Of a stretch of DNA of 64,000 nucleotides, positions 45,022 to 56,701 are shown piece after piece. Position 1 is the stretch's first letter. Each line of letters starts with the position of its first letter. The stretch spans positions 62,001 to 126,000 of the forward strand of contig WJXW01000017.1 of NCBI GenBank assembly GCA_015832175.1, read 5' to 3'. Under the pieces are notes generated by a model. It saw only the letters and a list, made by a program, of their open reading frames with translations. It was not told the origin of the DNA and did not search any database. Both the position numbers and the translations under genes were made by a program. The stretch comes from Paraphaeosphaeria minitans. Taxonomy: Eukaryota; Ascomycota; Dothideomycetes; Pleosporales; Didymosphaeriaceae.

Positions 45022-46488
45022 CTACTTCGTCCCAGGATCTAGAATCTGGCGGATGCGGTCCACCCAAAAATCACACACATCCATCCGGTAGTCGTCGTTT
45101 TCATCGCGACAGATATATGTACGTAACGCCTGTAGATTTGCGCTCCGCAGCTCCGGAATCTCCAACAGCAACTTCCTCATGAGCGCACCCTCCCGGTCTT
45201 GCCCCCAACCACGGTCGCCGTACATAACGTTGTGGATTGCCATATACAGGGCTGACTTCTCGCAATACTGCGCCACTTCTTCACAATCGGAACAAGCTTT
45301 CTTCATGGCTGCGGCGTACACCTTGCGGTACTTGGTCAAGGTCCAGGGGAACAACTCCGCAATGTTAGGCATCGAGTTACACCATTTGAAGTCCTCCTGG
45401 AGGAACACCGGGACCGTTGTGAACCCAACACAGCGGGGCAAGATGGTAACATCATCCCAATCCAGGATACCCGTGACATCGCCAGCATCATTTACCAAGA
45501 CGTTTTGTAGATCCAGATCGTTGAGCGAAAGTGTGAACGTCTCTTGGTCGTCTGTCTGACGCTTTTTCGAAGCTGCGAAAGGCGCAGATTTAAGCACCTC
45601 AGCGCGCATGAAGTCTGCACCATCCGTATCCGTCCCACAATGCCTCATGTGCTGTTGGATATAAAGCGCGGTGCTGGTCTTGAATACCCGCCGCTCGATG
45701 TACACCCGCTTTAACATGCCCGAGAAATCGTAATGCGGGCCGATATAGAACGACTCTGGGTCAGCCTCATTCTCAAGGTACAGCATCCCAATGGAATCGA
45801 ATTCGAGATGGCGGAGCTCCGCCATGGTAGTGGCGAGCGACGAGAGGAATGCAATGCGCTTTGTTTCTAGCTCTTCCGGGGGCTTGTTGCTATCTTCCTG
45901 GCCAACTAGGTGATCCCCAGCAACGGGGAGCCCTTCATACCAAAGGTCTTGCGCCAGCCTACCCTCGAGAAACGACTGCATCAAGTATGGTGCGCTGATA
46001 GGGTTGTCGAATGTCTCATCCTTGGCGAGCAGTTCTGGACATGGGAAATGCGGCAGCTTGTGCTTGATATACATCAAAGTGTGTGCTTCCGAGCGCATAA
46101 TATTCGCGTGCCCAGGGTCCCAGCGATCCTTGGTCCCAACCACGGCGATCTTGACAACGAGCTTGCTGATTCCGTTACCCAAAACGACTGCATAATTGTA
46201 CGAGCCGTGTAGCCGGTTCTCGACGCGAAAGAGGGTGCCACTCACCTTACCATGCTTCTCCATGTGCAGGTGCACGAGGTAAGAAAATGTTTCGTCCGTG
46301 ATGGCCATGAAGGGGCCCCAGGTACGAGTTTGATACCACTTTTCACGTTCATCTTCGCTAAACTCTTCCTCGGCCAACATGTCATCGATGTCCATGGGTG
46401 GTTTACTGGCAGCAGGATCATCCTGCGCCTGTACCTCAGCCCCGACAATTCGATGTAGCCGGCTACCCAGATACCGAAGCATGTCCAT
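45022..46488 (-). CDS. Aminoglycoside-phosphotransferase (APH)-family kinase-like protein
   Basis: Protein-kinase-like fold protein of the phosphotransferase family common in moulds; the natural substrate is unknown and antibiotic resistance should not be assumed. Single exon, 488 aa from the ATG at 46488 (MDMLRYLGSRLHR). The N-lobe shows GSYNYAVVLGNG (glycine-loop-like) and KLVVKIAVVG with the ATP-binding Lys. The catalytic loop is LSLNDLDLQNVLVN, where the usual HxDxxxxN is changed to NDLDLQNV. The metal-binding DxD-type motif is ITGILDWDDV, written GDVTGILDWDDVTILP. A GTAAGT donor near 46532 and an acceptor just before the ATG suggest an intron in the 5' UTR, because using the upstream frame does not join in phase. 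Neighbours give no functional clue. Confidence 0.82.
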   Translation of the reverse strand: MDMLRYLGSRLHRIVGAEVQAQDDPAASKPPMDIDDMLAEEEFSEDEREKWYQTRTWGPFMAITDETFSYLVHLHMEKHGKVSGTLFRVENRLHGSYNYAVVLGNGISKLVVKIAVVGTKDRWDPGHANIMRSEAHTLMYIKHKLPHFPCPELLAKDETFDNPISAPYLMQSFLEGRLAQDLWYEGLPVAGDHLVGQEDSNKPPEELETKRIAFLSSLATTMAELRHLEFDSIGMLYLENEADPESFYIGPHYDFSGMLKRVYIERRVFKTSTALYIQQHMRHCGTDTDGADFMRAEVLKSAPFAASKKRQTDDQETFTLSLNDLDLQNVLVNDAGDVTGILDWDDVTILPRCVGFTTVPVFLQEDFKWCNSMPNIAELFPWTLTKYRKVYAAAMKKACSDCEEVAQYCEKSALYMAIHNVMYGDRGWGQDREGALMRKLLLEIPELRSANLQALRTYICRDENDDYRMDVCDFWVDRIRQILDPGTK

Positions 46489-48256
46489 ACTGTAAAAGCC
46501 CTCTACTGGAAGTCCGGTGAAGAAAATACTTACCAAGCGATGGGCCTGAAGTTTGGAAGTTGTGGTATATATATTGAGGAGTTGTGATGGGTTGAACATC
46601 AGAGGGAACATCCGATGACTTAAACAAACGCACGTGGGTATGTGAATGTACAATGGTGGACATCGTCCTTCGTAGCAACAGGTGGATAAAGACCAGTTGT
46701 TACAATTCGCGGTCCGTCGTGAAGCTCACAATGTCAAAGACCCAGAAACGCACAGCAGCATCTCCATCTGGTTTTTTAGAAGCGGCACCAGCCGAATTAA
46801 CTCACGCCGCATGGATAACCCAAATAGTCGTAAACCGTGGTAACATTGTGCTGGTATTTAATAACAATTTGTGGTGTCATGTTCACATACGATCACAGGA
46901 CACTGAAAACTAGGCTTCCCGTCCGCTCAGCCATATATAAGCAGTGTACCGGCGGATCAGTAGTCAAGTCGGTGACGATTGGCGAATCCCCGCTGTTGTA
47001 TGTTTTTGTTTTTGCGATAGGCGGTGTGGGAGAAGCGAACGGAGCACGTTCCAGTTCCAGGCCAAATAGAATGCTAAGCGTGAGACTACTCTCCAGACTA
47101 CGTTTTATTTTGCTATATCTCAAAGACTGGGCATTGCGAAATTATGTTTGATTATTATTTCAGTCAGTAACACGTGATATGCGTCCTTTCGCTAGAATGA
47201 ACTGCACCTTAAGAAGTCTGCCCTAAGCGCCGAATCGAACGCGCGGCACACTGGAACTTGCCACATTTATATTTATCAATGTGTCTAGAATCGTAGGTAT
47301 TGCACGTAAGACTTCTGTGATGCTGTACAAAGCAATATCACACAAGGAGTGTGTTTTGGGCAGTAATATCCAGCATGCATGTTCTCACCTGGGGTACGCA
47401 GGTTGAGGAAGCCACAGCCACGTCAGTGTTTTGCATGATGTGCTAAGAAAATGAACAAAGTCAACGATAGTACATAAACAAAAAATCCGACTGATCGTAA
47501 CAAGAGAATAAAACTCCAAGGCTGAAACCTGATGGCCGAACAGTCTGTCTTACCTCATACCGAACGTGTAATGTACATGGAACTCATTACTCAGTATGGG
47601 GAGATTTTGTGGTAGACAATGAATGTGCTGCAGAATAAAACGGCCCCAGCTTCGAGAGTTTGCAGGGGGCGCTCGAACACGTGGTAAAATTGAGCAGCAT
47701 GAAGTTCTACTATTGGTCTTGTCCAACTTGTTCTCACACACTGGATTTAATCAACGAGCTTATCGAATCTTCTCGTGGAAGTTCATCGTGTGCATTTGTG
47801 ATGCTGTGATGCTTGTTTTGTTGAACCCATGGATCTAAATGCACACGTGTAACCAACGCCCTAGGTTCTGCCAGTGACCTTCAGCCCACGCCGGGTCATT
47901 CCTGGCGCTCGTGTATCATGAGCAAGACTCCATCACCCAATCATTTCATCGTTACTCTGGCGATGCACCGAGTATGGTTGGATTACTGATCCGTCATTCC
48001 TATGCGACAACGACCTCGGCTTCACGCATGTTACACAGGTCAATCAGTAATCAGATTTTGGGGTCATAACATCATTCATAAGCTCCGAAGCCCCTAATAT
48101 TGACTACGCAAGGTACACCAACAGACGCCGCAGGGACATAAACTCGGCAGGAGTGCGGAATACGACGCCGAGCGGTATGTCGAGGAAACCACGCCTCACA
48201 ACATTGCCATCCGGCCGAAGTACAGCAAGTCCACATAAACACGCCGCAAGCACATC
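46489..48256. other. Intergenic, about 1.8 kb, no gene seen
   Basis: AT-richer than its surroundings (notably 46800-47500). It holds the likely promoter and 5' leader of the APH-family gene and the 3' flank of the transporter gene. Open frames are short and unrelated to known families. Confidence 0.5.
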
Positions 48257-50013
48257 TTAGATGGTATACCTGAAACCGCGCTGGTCGTTCTCCTACAAAA
48301 GCTGTTAGAGACTGCACAATATTCAAGAAACCCCGGGAAACTCACATCGTCGTACTCCAGCTCGACGCCGCCGCGCTCCGCCTTCGAGTTCGCGCGCTGG
48401 AACTTCAGCGTCAACAATCCAACGACGATAATCGAGAGGATGCAGCACGCAATGCAGGCATATATGCCCGGCTTGTAGTTGGGCGCGTCCTGCGACCTGA
48501 ACACGAGACCTCCAGCGATACCGCCGATACCACCAAATCCGACCAGCGTTGCCGAGCAGAACGCGCGCTTCCATTGTCCACGGATGTTGTTCGCTTGGTA
48601 TGACATGGCAGCGGGGATGTTGCTGTTTGCGCCAGCTGTCGTGAGGAAAACGCCAAAGTACTGGACCGAAGCCTTCTTGTGGAAGCCCATGATGGGAAGT
48701 CCTATCAGGCACAGGACCATATTGAAGATGATGATGGGGCCGCGAATCCTATATTTGTCCCCTGCCCAGCCAGTGGCGTACATTACAATTGCGGCGAAGG
48801 CGTAAGGCGGCGAGACGAGGCATTGGGAGGCGGCGACGGAGAACTTCATCTTCTCGTTCAGGATGATGGGGAGGAAGTAGGCGAGAGCATAGGTGACAGT
48901 GGTGGTGTTGAAGAAGATCTGCAATAAGGGTTAGCGTGAACCTACATTTTCGGATGCACATTTTATGCTTACCATGGCGTAGCCCCAAACCTTGATGTCA
49001 AGCCCAGCGCGGAAGAACTTGCTGGCCGAGAATGGCTGAGGTTTCGCGTCTCCACGGTCTCGATCGACGCGTGCAATGATGAACTTCGCCTCGCGCTCAT
49101 TGAGGAATTTCCAGCTCTTGTGAGCCATGTCTGGGAAGTCGACCAAGGCGAAGTAGGAGCCGAGGCCCAGTGCGCAGGTTAGAATTCCCTCGATGATCTG
49201 GCTATTATCAACAATAATTCAATTTTTACAGGAAGGAGTCAACTCACAAAGATCCACCTCCAGCCGGTCAAACCGCCGCGACCTGGGCACGGGGGCGCTG
49301 CGCAGGACGAGTCCTTGCCGCCCAACTGCATGAGGCCGAACGCAAGGATGCCCGCGCATGCTGATGCTAAACTTCCGAGCATGTAGAAGGCTGAGTACCG
49401 CTTGCCGACATCGAAACGGGTGTACCAAGTTGAGAGAAGATACACACACGATGGAAAGAAGCCAGCTTCTAATATACCGAGAACGACTCTGAGACCTGCG
49501 AGGACCTGCCAATTATTCGCAAACCCCATACCGATCGTGACGGCGCCCCATGCTGTGGTAACGACGGATAGATGGAGGCGTGGGCCAAGTTTACGGATCA
49601 GAATAGTCGATGGCGGTTGGAAGAAAATGTAGGTGGTGAAGAACACAAGAGTTACGACGGAGTACCGCGAGACTGTGCTTCCAGCGGGGTATGGAAGGGC
49701 AAGATTCAATTCACGGCTCATGCTAACACTCGTCAGCCAATGTATACTTATGTAGGGATAAGTTGACTAACCCAGCAACCGATGTTGCCGACAAGTTCGT
49801 CCTGTCCATCAGTGAGATGCAGTACAGGACTCCCACAGTCACAACGAGACGCCGGTCGATGCGGTGGATGATTTTCTTCTGCTCCTGCTCGGTGAATTCG
49901 GACTCGTAGTCATTGTCATACGACGTCTTGGTGGGGGTGTGTTCCACGTCCTCGAGCATCGTGGTCGGGTCCTTCTCGATGTCAGGACCCCTGGCAACGC
50001 CTGGCTGTGTCAT
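48257..50013 (-). CDS. MFS transporter, anion:cation symporter (Dal5/Tna1-like)
   Basis: Plasma-membrane proton-coupled carrier of small organic anions (allantoate, nicotinate and related acids are known substrates of the family; the one here is unknown). Five exons (50013-49772, 49722-49248, 49197-48973, 48918-48346, 48292-48257) sum to 516 aa. A charged cytosolic N-terminus ends in HRIDRRLVVTVGVLYC; the first helix carries the family signature LMDRTNLSATSVAGM. GILEAGFFPSCVYLLSTWY and GLTGWRWIF are typical of this family, as is the later run VMYATGWAGDKYRIRGP, IPAAMSYQANNIRGQWKRA and the QRGFRYTI C-terminus, which is rebuilt only by the last short exon. About 12 membrane helices are expected. 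No substrate-linked gene lies beside it. Confidence 0.9.
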
Positions 50014-51603
50014 AGTGAAAGACAATCGACAGAAGAATAGGGAAGTGGGGATGATTGGAGGGCAAGAAGAAGAAGCACGCAGATCAGATCCAAGCACCAG
50101 GACCGCGCGACCTATATGTCACTGGGGCTCTCATATTGGCAGGTGGCTGCTGCACGACAGCTGACGATAGCTGCCAAGATGCATGCACCGACCGGGCCTC
50201 ATCGATGTTGGAAAGATACCGAGGCAGCGGCAGCGGAAGGATAGAACAGGGCGGCGTTGCCACAGCCATCTCGAGGGCGTTCTGCTGCGTAGCCAACAGG
50301 ACGGCGTGAGGACAAGCGTAGATGTGGAGACGGGGATATCAAATCTGGGGACGAAGACTGGGGGTGGCTTGGCGCGTGCCCCCTCTCCGCAGAACAACAT
50401 CATCTGTGGAGCGCCACTAGGTACCTACCTAAGCCTACGCACGAATCAACACCCTCTCCACGCCCAACGGGCTTCACGGGCTCTCTCCGTCACATCGCCC
50501 AGTCGCCCTGCCCGGCGTGTAAAATCTTTGGTGCTGGGACAAAGAGGTCGCTGTGGATCGTCACACTTCGTCCTCGCTCGCGTACGGCACTCATCTGTGC
50601 CACAGAACTGGGCAGCATCACATTCGCGGGGTACGGAGCACCAAGGCTGGGCATGCTCTGCCGTCTCCACGCTCCGTTTGGAGCCTGCCCCGAGTGGGAC
50701 ACATTGCCGACCCTAACTCGCACAGCTACCGTATTCCAGGCTGTGAAAGGGAGTGATCGGGTAATGCGCCACCTACATTCATCTGCCAAGCACTAGACGA
50801 TACCTAGCTTGACGACACGATGAATCCGACTGATGGCCCTGAAGACTCAACAAAAGGGTCTCGCCGATAGTTGCGCGGCCAGGCAGTAACAGTACACCCT
50901 TCAGCCTACCGAGACCCACTCCATATGCTGCCTCCCTTGCTTTAGCTCGACCGTCTTTTTGGAATCGAGCGCGTCCACCTGGAGGCTCGGGCTGTAACAA
51001 TATCGAGTGAACATGTGTGTAGTGATCCATAAATTCACCATCTTCGCTGAATGCTTAAACAACAGCAACGTACCAAAGTCATCCCGGAGCATCCGCTCAC
51101 CACGCCTGCGCGGACCCTGCCGTCTTGCAGACCTTCTGAAGCTGAAAGCGCCAAGCGTTCACACCATCCCAATCTCATGAGCAATTGCTCAGCTCAAAAC
51201 GTCCCCATGGAATCATCTGCTACCTCAACTTTTGCATTCGTAGGCGACGTCTCGTGCACTCGGGCGAAATCCTACCTACCCCTCGCCCAGCCCCTGTCGT
51301 TGTTTAACCAAAGTCGACGCCACGCATTAAACGCTGTGCATGCGCACGTGCGAGGTCGTCGAGGTGGCTGGAATTGGCGCTCGCGTGACACCCTCGCCAG
51401 TGGTGGTGTGCATGTACGCATCGCTGGACCCCAGTTCTGGACGAATCGCAGGGTTCAAACGTGTTCGTGGACCGAGGCTGGCGTTTCCATGTTCTAGATG
51501 TGTACGTTTGCCTTTGTAGCTTCTTGGCTGGTGACTGTTTCGAGCAATTGTCGTCTTATAAGCGATGAGACTTTGTAATGTTGCATTGCGGGGGAACTGA
51601 GCC
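50014..51603. other. Intergenic, about 1.6 kb, no gene seen
   Basis: This stretch is the promoter side of the transporter gene. Open frames of 60-177 codons overlap on both strands without family resemblance. A GGTACCTACCTAAGCCTACG string lies near 50420. Confidence 0.45.
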
Positions 51604-52649
51604 ATGAAGTAGCGATTTGTCTCGGAGTAGCAACGTTTGCAACCGCACAGTGGGCCTTCACAGTTCCAGATGGCGATTTGGGAGAGCTCGCACCAGGGAG
51701 CAACTTTCCACAGGGCGACATCTACGACTTCAAATGACAGGTCGGTCTAGACAACCAGCCGGTTAAAGTACTGGACAACGACGGACACGCTTCCATCTGG
51801 ATTTCTTCCGGACCCAACCACAGCTTTAACAGGCTCCTCTCTGGTATAACCATCGCTTGCAGCTGCCCCAATTCTACTTACGTTGCGCATAGGAGATGTC
51901 GACTCGTCCTTCGGAGGAATATGGGCTTAGGACACTGGCACCCTTTCAGACGATGATATCGATACATGCCTTGGAGTGATCGATCGCCTTGAGCGGTCAG
52001 TGAGCTCCAACTCCGCATCTTACGGTTGGAATACGGACTTGTCGGTCTCGTCGGTCGGTTCCGCACTCTCAAGAGGTCAGAGGCGGAAATTACACAAGCA
52101 GCGCCGAGTTCGACAACGACCGAGGATCCTGTGCGATAGACGACACTGATCACAAAAACTACTGTTGCAACGTCCATTGCTCAAGCAACGACGAGAAGTC
52201 CAGACCTTTCAACGTCGGAATCGACCACGGCAGCATCAAATCCAACAGATCCTTCTACGTCAGATGCGGCGAGCCCTTCAGTTTCAGGGAGTTCGAAGAC
52301 CGCCAGCAGTTCATCCTCAGCGGCCGCTACGAATTCTCCGCCCGCATCAGACGGCGGGCTCTCTGTCGGCACTAAGGTAAGTTTGCCTTGTCATACTATG
52401 ATGAGATTCTGCTGTTTTGCCAGAGCGTACAGGTTGACGCTCTTACAGGCAGGTATCGGTATCGGCGCTGTTGCAGCAGCAGCTCTCGTCGCTATCGCTG
52501 GCCTCCTTCTCTATCGTCGACGGGGTACATCGGCGCATACTAACGGAGTTGACGGCCTGCAACCGGTGACTCCAGTGGAGAAGCTGAATGTTCCTCATCC
52601 GCAGCATCACAGGTACAACCGGGCGGATGGGCAGACTACCCAGAGGTAG
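51604..52649 (+). pseudogene. Secreted / single-pass membrane protein with Ser/Thr-rich region, broken
   Basis: The remains read as a signal peptide (VAICLGVATFATAQW), an ectodomain (FTVPDGDLGELAPGSNFPQG ... NQPVKVLDNDGHASIWISSG), a long Ser/Thr/Ala-rich stalk, then after an intron (52377-52448, GTAAGT...CAG) a membrane helix AGIGIGAVAAAALVAIAGLLLY and the basic stop-transfer RRR with a short cytosolic tail ending at 52649. Lesions: the ATG at 51604 is out of frame with the signal peptide by one base, TGA lies in frame at 51735-51737, TAG at 52137-52139, and the reading frame changes at least once between them. The layout resembles stress-sensor-like or orphan cell-surface proteins of moulds; no named family is claimed. 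Confidence 0.65.
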
Positions 52650-52869
52650 TACAGCAGCAAACGCATCTAGGGCCGAGATGATGGATAGTGGACGACATGA
52701 ACTACCTGGGGAAAATTAGCTGAAGGTTCTGGCTTGTACAGACGGATCATTAGGGAACCCCTATCGAAGTGTTTCCGTTATTCCTGGGATGACATCTCCT
52801 CTAGAGCCTATCTATGTGCTGTTTACGAATGACTCGTCGTTAACCAAACACGAGGCTTTTTTATATCGT

Positions 52870-54368
52870 TCAATCCTGTACACCCTGGATCAAATTTCTT
52901 GATCCCCTCCCCCCTTGCCGTCTTCTCCCAAGCACCCATCGCGTCCTCAAATTCCGACGTCGACGATACCATCGGCTTCACATCAATCAGGCCCTTCGCT
53001 ATCATGCTCACAGCTAGGACGTAGTCGCCAGTGTTGTACCGGAAGCACCCTCTCACAAGGAGTTCCTTCTCACTTATCACCGTCAAGAGAAATTCCATCT
53101 TCGGGCGTCCCATCCCAGTCTGCACGTACTTTCCCCCGTCACGGAGTACATAAACCCCCGTCTCAACCGAGACGGGCGCACCGGAGCACTCGATCGCAGT
53201 TTCGACTTCCTTCAACCCAACGGCGTCGAGCAGTGCGGCGGCATTCTGCTCCGCCGAGTGCTCCCTGTCCGACACAAACGTCTCACTCCAAGAACCCCGT
53301 TGCAAATTCCAATCTTCGGGCAACGACGCCAACCAAGACGACTCTATGCGCGCCAAACTGCCTCGCCACGCTCGCAACCAACAACCTAGTCGTCCCACTC
53401 CCCATCACCACCACCGTCTCCCCAGGCCCAACACCCCCCAACCTCACCGCATGCACCACCACGCTCGTTGGCTCCACCAGCACCGCCTCCTCCAGACTCA
53501 CACCGCCCAGGCACCTTGTACACAAAGTCCTCGGCGATGCGGTAGTACTTTGACAGCGTGCCCTGCGTGACGGGCGGGCCGGGATCGGCGGCAAACCCCA
53601 TGGTCTTGCAGAGGTGGTAGGAGCCGGACTTGCAGGGGAGGCAGACGCGGCAGAGCTGGCCACGCTCGATGGCCACGCGGTCGCCGGGGCGCACGCGAGC
53701 TACCGAGGGGCCGATGGCGGAGATGACGCCCGAGGCTTCGTGGCCCATGGTCATGGCCACGGCGGGGTCGACCGTGCGAGAGATGCTGTCGTGGCGGAAG
53801 AAGTGGACCTGTGGAGGGTGAGTGGGGGGATTATAGAGTTGGAACGGTGTGCTCGGGGCTGTTGGGGGCGTGGTCGAGTATATACCATGAATACATGATA
53901 GCGGTAGATCTCGCAGAAGAATGGAATATTGCCGAGACTTAGACGCCGGAATAAGAAGAAAAAGGCTGCGAGGTGCGAGGTGCAAGTTCCGAGGTGAGAA
54001 GCTGAGCACCTTTCCAGTACCTACCTGCAACCACGCGTATAAAAAGCTGAACAGTGAGGTTCTTTGGTCGCAGGGTGAGAAACCGTATTCCCCCTTCTCC
54101 ACCCCCTGGCACCTTTGCAAACCTTGGACATGAACACCAGGTTGCCCACGCAGATACCTACTCCGCTACCAAGCCCGCGGCAATCACGATAGATCCAACG
54201 CAGAAAGATAAGGACAGGCACATATGGCACACTCACATCGCTCCCACAAACGCCAACAAACATCGTGCGGCTCCACAATCTGCGGCACAGGCGCATCTTC
54301 GCGTCGCCCGCTCCGTAAAGCACAATGGAAGGATTCTTCATCTGGGTAGTCCGCGTGGGAGTCGCCAT
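52870..54368 (-). pseudogene. Medium-chain alcohol/sorbitol dehydrogenase-like gene, frameshifted
   Basis: Zinc-type MDR family (polyol or alcohol dehydrogenase-like). An ATG at 54368 begins MATPTRTTQMKNPSIVLYGA. After a long intron (about 54236-53809, 428 bases) comes VHFFRHDSIS, MGHEASGVISAIG and the structural-zinc cysteines CRVCLPCKSGSYHLC, then YKVP. The family continues as GGVSLEEAVLVEP and VVVMGSGT in another frame, and SETFVSDREHSAEQNAA, TAIECSGAPVSVETG in a third. Lesions: one base missing near 54298, roughly 13 bases missing near 54260 (between PHDV and FVGVCGSD), and one extra base in each of the homopolymers at 53506-53508, 53295-53298 and 52895-52897; correcting the last leaves a normal family C-terminus and stop at 52870. 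The homopolymer changes alone could be sequencing errors, but the 5' deletion argues for real decay. Confidence 0.75.
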
Positions 54369-55138
54369 TTTCCCGGCTAGGGTTCGTTTTCTCTTGCCGG
54401 CTTTCCAAAGTCTGGAGCGGGTTTTCACGGACGAGGGCGTGATTCGCGAACAAACCGGTGGACGGAGGAATTGTGTGGTGGGTTCGGTAGCAAAGAAACA
54501 TGCATCGGTTTTGCACGGTGCTGTGCGGCATGTTATCTGTTATAGCTGCGTGGTCGATCTGACATCGAGACATCGGCCCAAGTCCCGCCGTCGGACTGCA
54601 GCTCCGAACACAAAAACGCGTCTACGAGCTACACCGAATGACGTAGCGAGTGCGTCGTTCAACGGTTACCCAGAAGGGTTTCTGGTTCGTCACGAAGACA
54701 TGATTCAGTACGAACGAAGAAACGGCCCCCAGCTGCTTTGTCAGCGCCGGGGTGAATGGCACACGGAGCTCTAAAGTGTAGGGATCTTTTGAGTCATTTG
54801 TGAGAAGACGATAAACACATAGCGAAATTTGATCTTGGTGCCATATACATTTCTACCTGAGCATTAAGGCCGTTAGCAATGCTACTTGTACCCGTATAGG
54901 GGGCACACGTTCTCCTCCGACCGCGTCATACCAACACAGCTACGCGCTATCGCGCACCCACATCATTCGTACAACCATAACCCTCGTCCTCGCTTTCTTC
55001 GTCGCGGCTGATGTCGCAACTGCTTTCGCCACTATCAGGATCATAATAGTCGAAAAAGATATCGCCATCGCCCAGAAGCGTCTCATCGTCACTGTCAGAG
55101 GTCTGCCAAGCAGCCTCAGTCTGAGTCCCTCGATCACG
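54369..55138. other. Intergenic, no gene seen
   Basis: This stretch lies between the start of the dehydrogenase-like pseudogene and the 3' end of DSK2. No gene or repeat stands out. Confidence 0.45.
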
Positions 55139-56701
55139 CTATGAACCTCCGCCCAGCAAAAACTCGATCGCGGCCTGCACGTTGCCACCACTCCGCCTCA
55201 GAGCCGTCACATTGCGCTCGAATTCGTAGAATCCCATCTCGTTCAACTGCCTTAGCTGGCTCTCGTAGACTTCCTCCGGTGGACGGCTATCTTGCGGAGC
55301 AGGTGCACCGAAGCCACCGCCGCCCATAAGAGCGGCGAAAGGATTCGCTTGTGCGGGGTTTGAGCCGTCACCAATATTTGCAGGTGGCTGTCCAAAAGGG
55401 TTGCCGCCAGCGCCGCCCATCATCTGCATTGCTGCGCGCATCATCTCGGGGTTTTGCATCATTTGGCGTGACATCTCAGCGATAGGGTTGGGCTGTGCAG
55501 CAGTACCTGCGCCTGTGGGTGGCGGACCGAAGAGGGAAGCAAAAGGGTTCAGACCGGGTGGCGGTGGCGCGGTGGGAGCGTTTTGTGCACCTGCCGTGTC
55601 CCCCGTCGTTCCTGTAGTTGTTGAAGTATTTGCGTCTGTGGCGGTGGGCGGTGTAGCTGCCTGGTTTTGTTGCTGTGGAGCCCAGGGGTTTGCGCCTCCG
55701 AGTAACGATGCGAATGGATTCGCACCACCAGCAGCTCCACCGAGGCCACCACCTAATAGGCTTGCGAAAGGATCTGCTCCTGCAGGGCTTGGTGATGTGG
55801 CGTTTGAGGTCTGATCCTGCGCTCCGCCCGGGTTCTGAGGTGTGGTGTTGGTTGCCCCTGGCATGGGAAAGCTGCCGCCGCCGCCGTTCTGGTTCATTGC
55901 GCGCTGCATCTGGAGTTGCATGCGCATCATCTCTGGGTTGAACATTGCTCGTCGCAGTTCGGGGTTCCGCAACATCTCGGCAACCATGGGGTTGTTGCGG
56001 ACCATCGGGCTGTTCTGCATCATCTCGATAACAGCGGGGTTGTCCATGGCCTCATTCATTTGCTGCAGGAAATTCGGGTCGTCCATCATCTGCAGGAGCT
56101 GGTTGGGGTCGGTTCCTCCCATCTACGATTTGTAAGCATATGTGATTGAATCATGATGATGATGCCAAAGCTCTAAGTACAGCGCGATGCCCTGGGTCAT
56201 GGACTTTCGAACGCCGCTGCTACTCGAAGCTTCAGACAGGCTCTGTAAACTTACACCGCCGTCCGGACCAAAAGTGTCCATTCCCGGGAGCCCATGGAAG
56301 CCGGCGTACCGAGCACCAGTGAGGCCTGCAAGAGGGTTGTTTCCCGTGCCAGCTGCTATGTTGGCGGGGACCTGCGCCGCGGCGGGCGTGCTTCCGCTGG
56401 TAGAGCTTCCAGTGGCAGCTGGGTTCTGTCGCGCATTGCTGGCAGCACCCTTCACCAGGTGTACGGTGTGGCCGTCCTTGATCTTTGTGCTAGCGAGCGT
56501 GTCGTGGTCTTTGAGAACACGGCCCGAGTAGATTAGGCGCTGGCGCTCGGGCGGGATGTCTGCGTATTCCGACGACGATAGCTTGGTCTTGATGTCTGCC
56601 ACGGTAGTAGCGGTAGACAGGGTGAGCACATGCTTCTTATCATTGGCGGCCTTGACGTTGAAGGTGATGTGGGCATCCTCGAAGGGGGCGTCGTCGGCCA
56701 T
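55139..56701 (-). CDS. DSK2: Ubiquilin / Dsk2-type ubiquitin receptor
   Basis: Shuttle factor that carries ubiquitylated proteins to the proteasome. Two exons (56701-56255, 56122-55139) sum to 476 aa. An N-terminal ubiquitin-like domain (about 10-85: ITFNVKAANDKKHVLTL, TVADIKTKLS, RLIYSGRVLKDHDTL, KDGHTVHLV) binds the proteasome. After the intron come STI1-type repeats (DPNQLLQMMDDPNFLQQM; NPAVIEMMQNSPMVRNNPMV; NPELRRAMFNPEMMRMQ), a Gly/Asn/Pro/Ala-rich linker with repeated NPFASLLGG units, and a C-terminal UBA domain (YESQLRQLNEMGFYEFERNV ... NVQAAIEFLLGG). The intron joins PDGG to MGGTDPNQ in frame. All domains are complete. The gene is head-to-head with the quinone-oxidoreductase-like gene, 599 bases apart. 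Confidence 0.93.

Noticed and set aside
37566..50013. One large sugar-catabolic cluster including the MFS transporter
   Set aside because: The transporter belongs to the organic-anion symporter family and is separated from LRA1/LRA2 by housekeeping genes.
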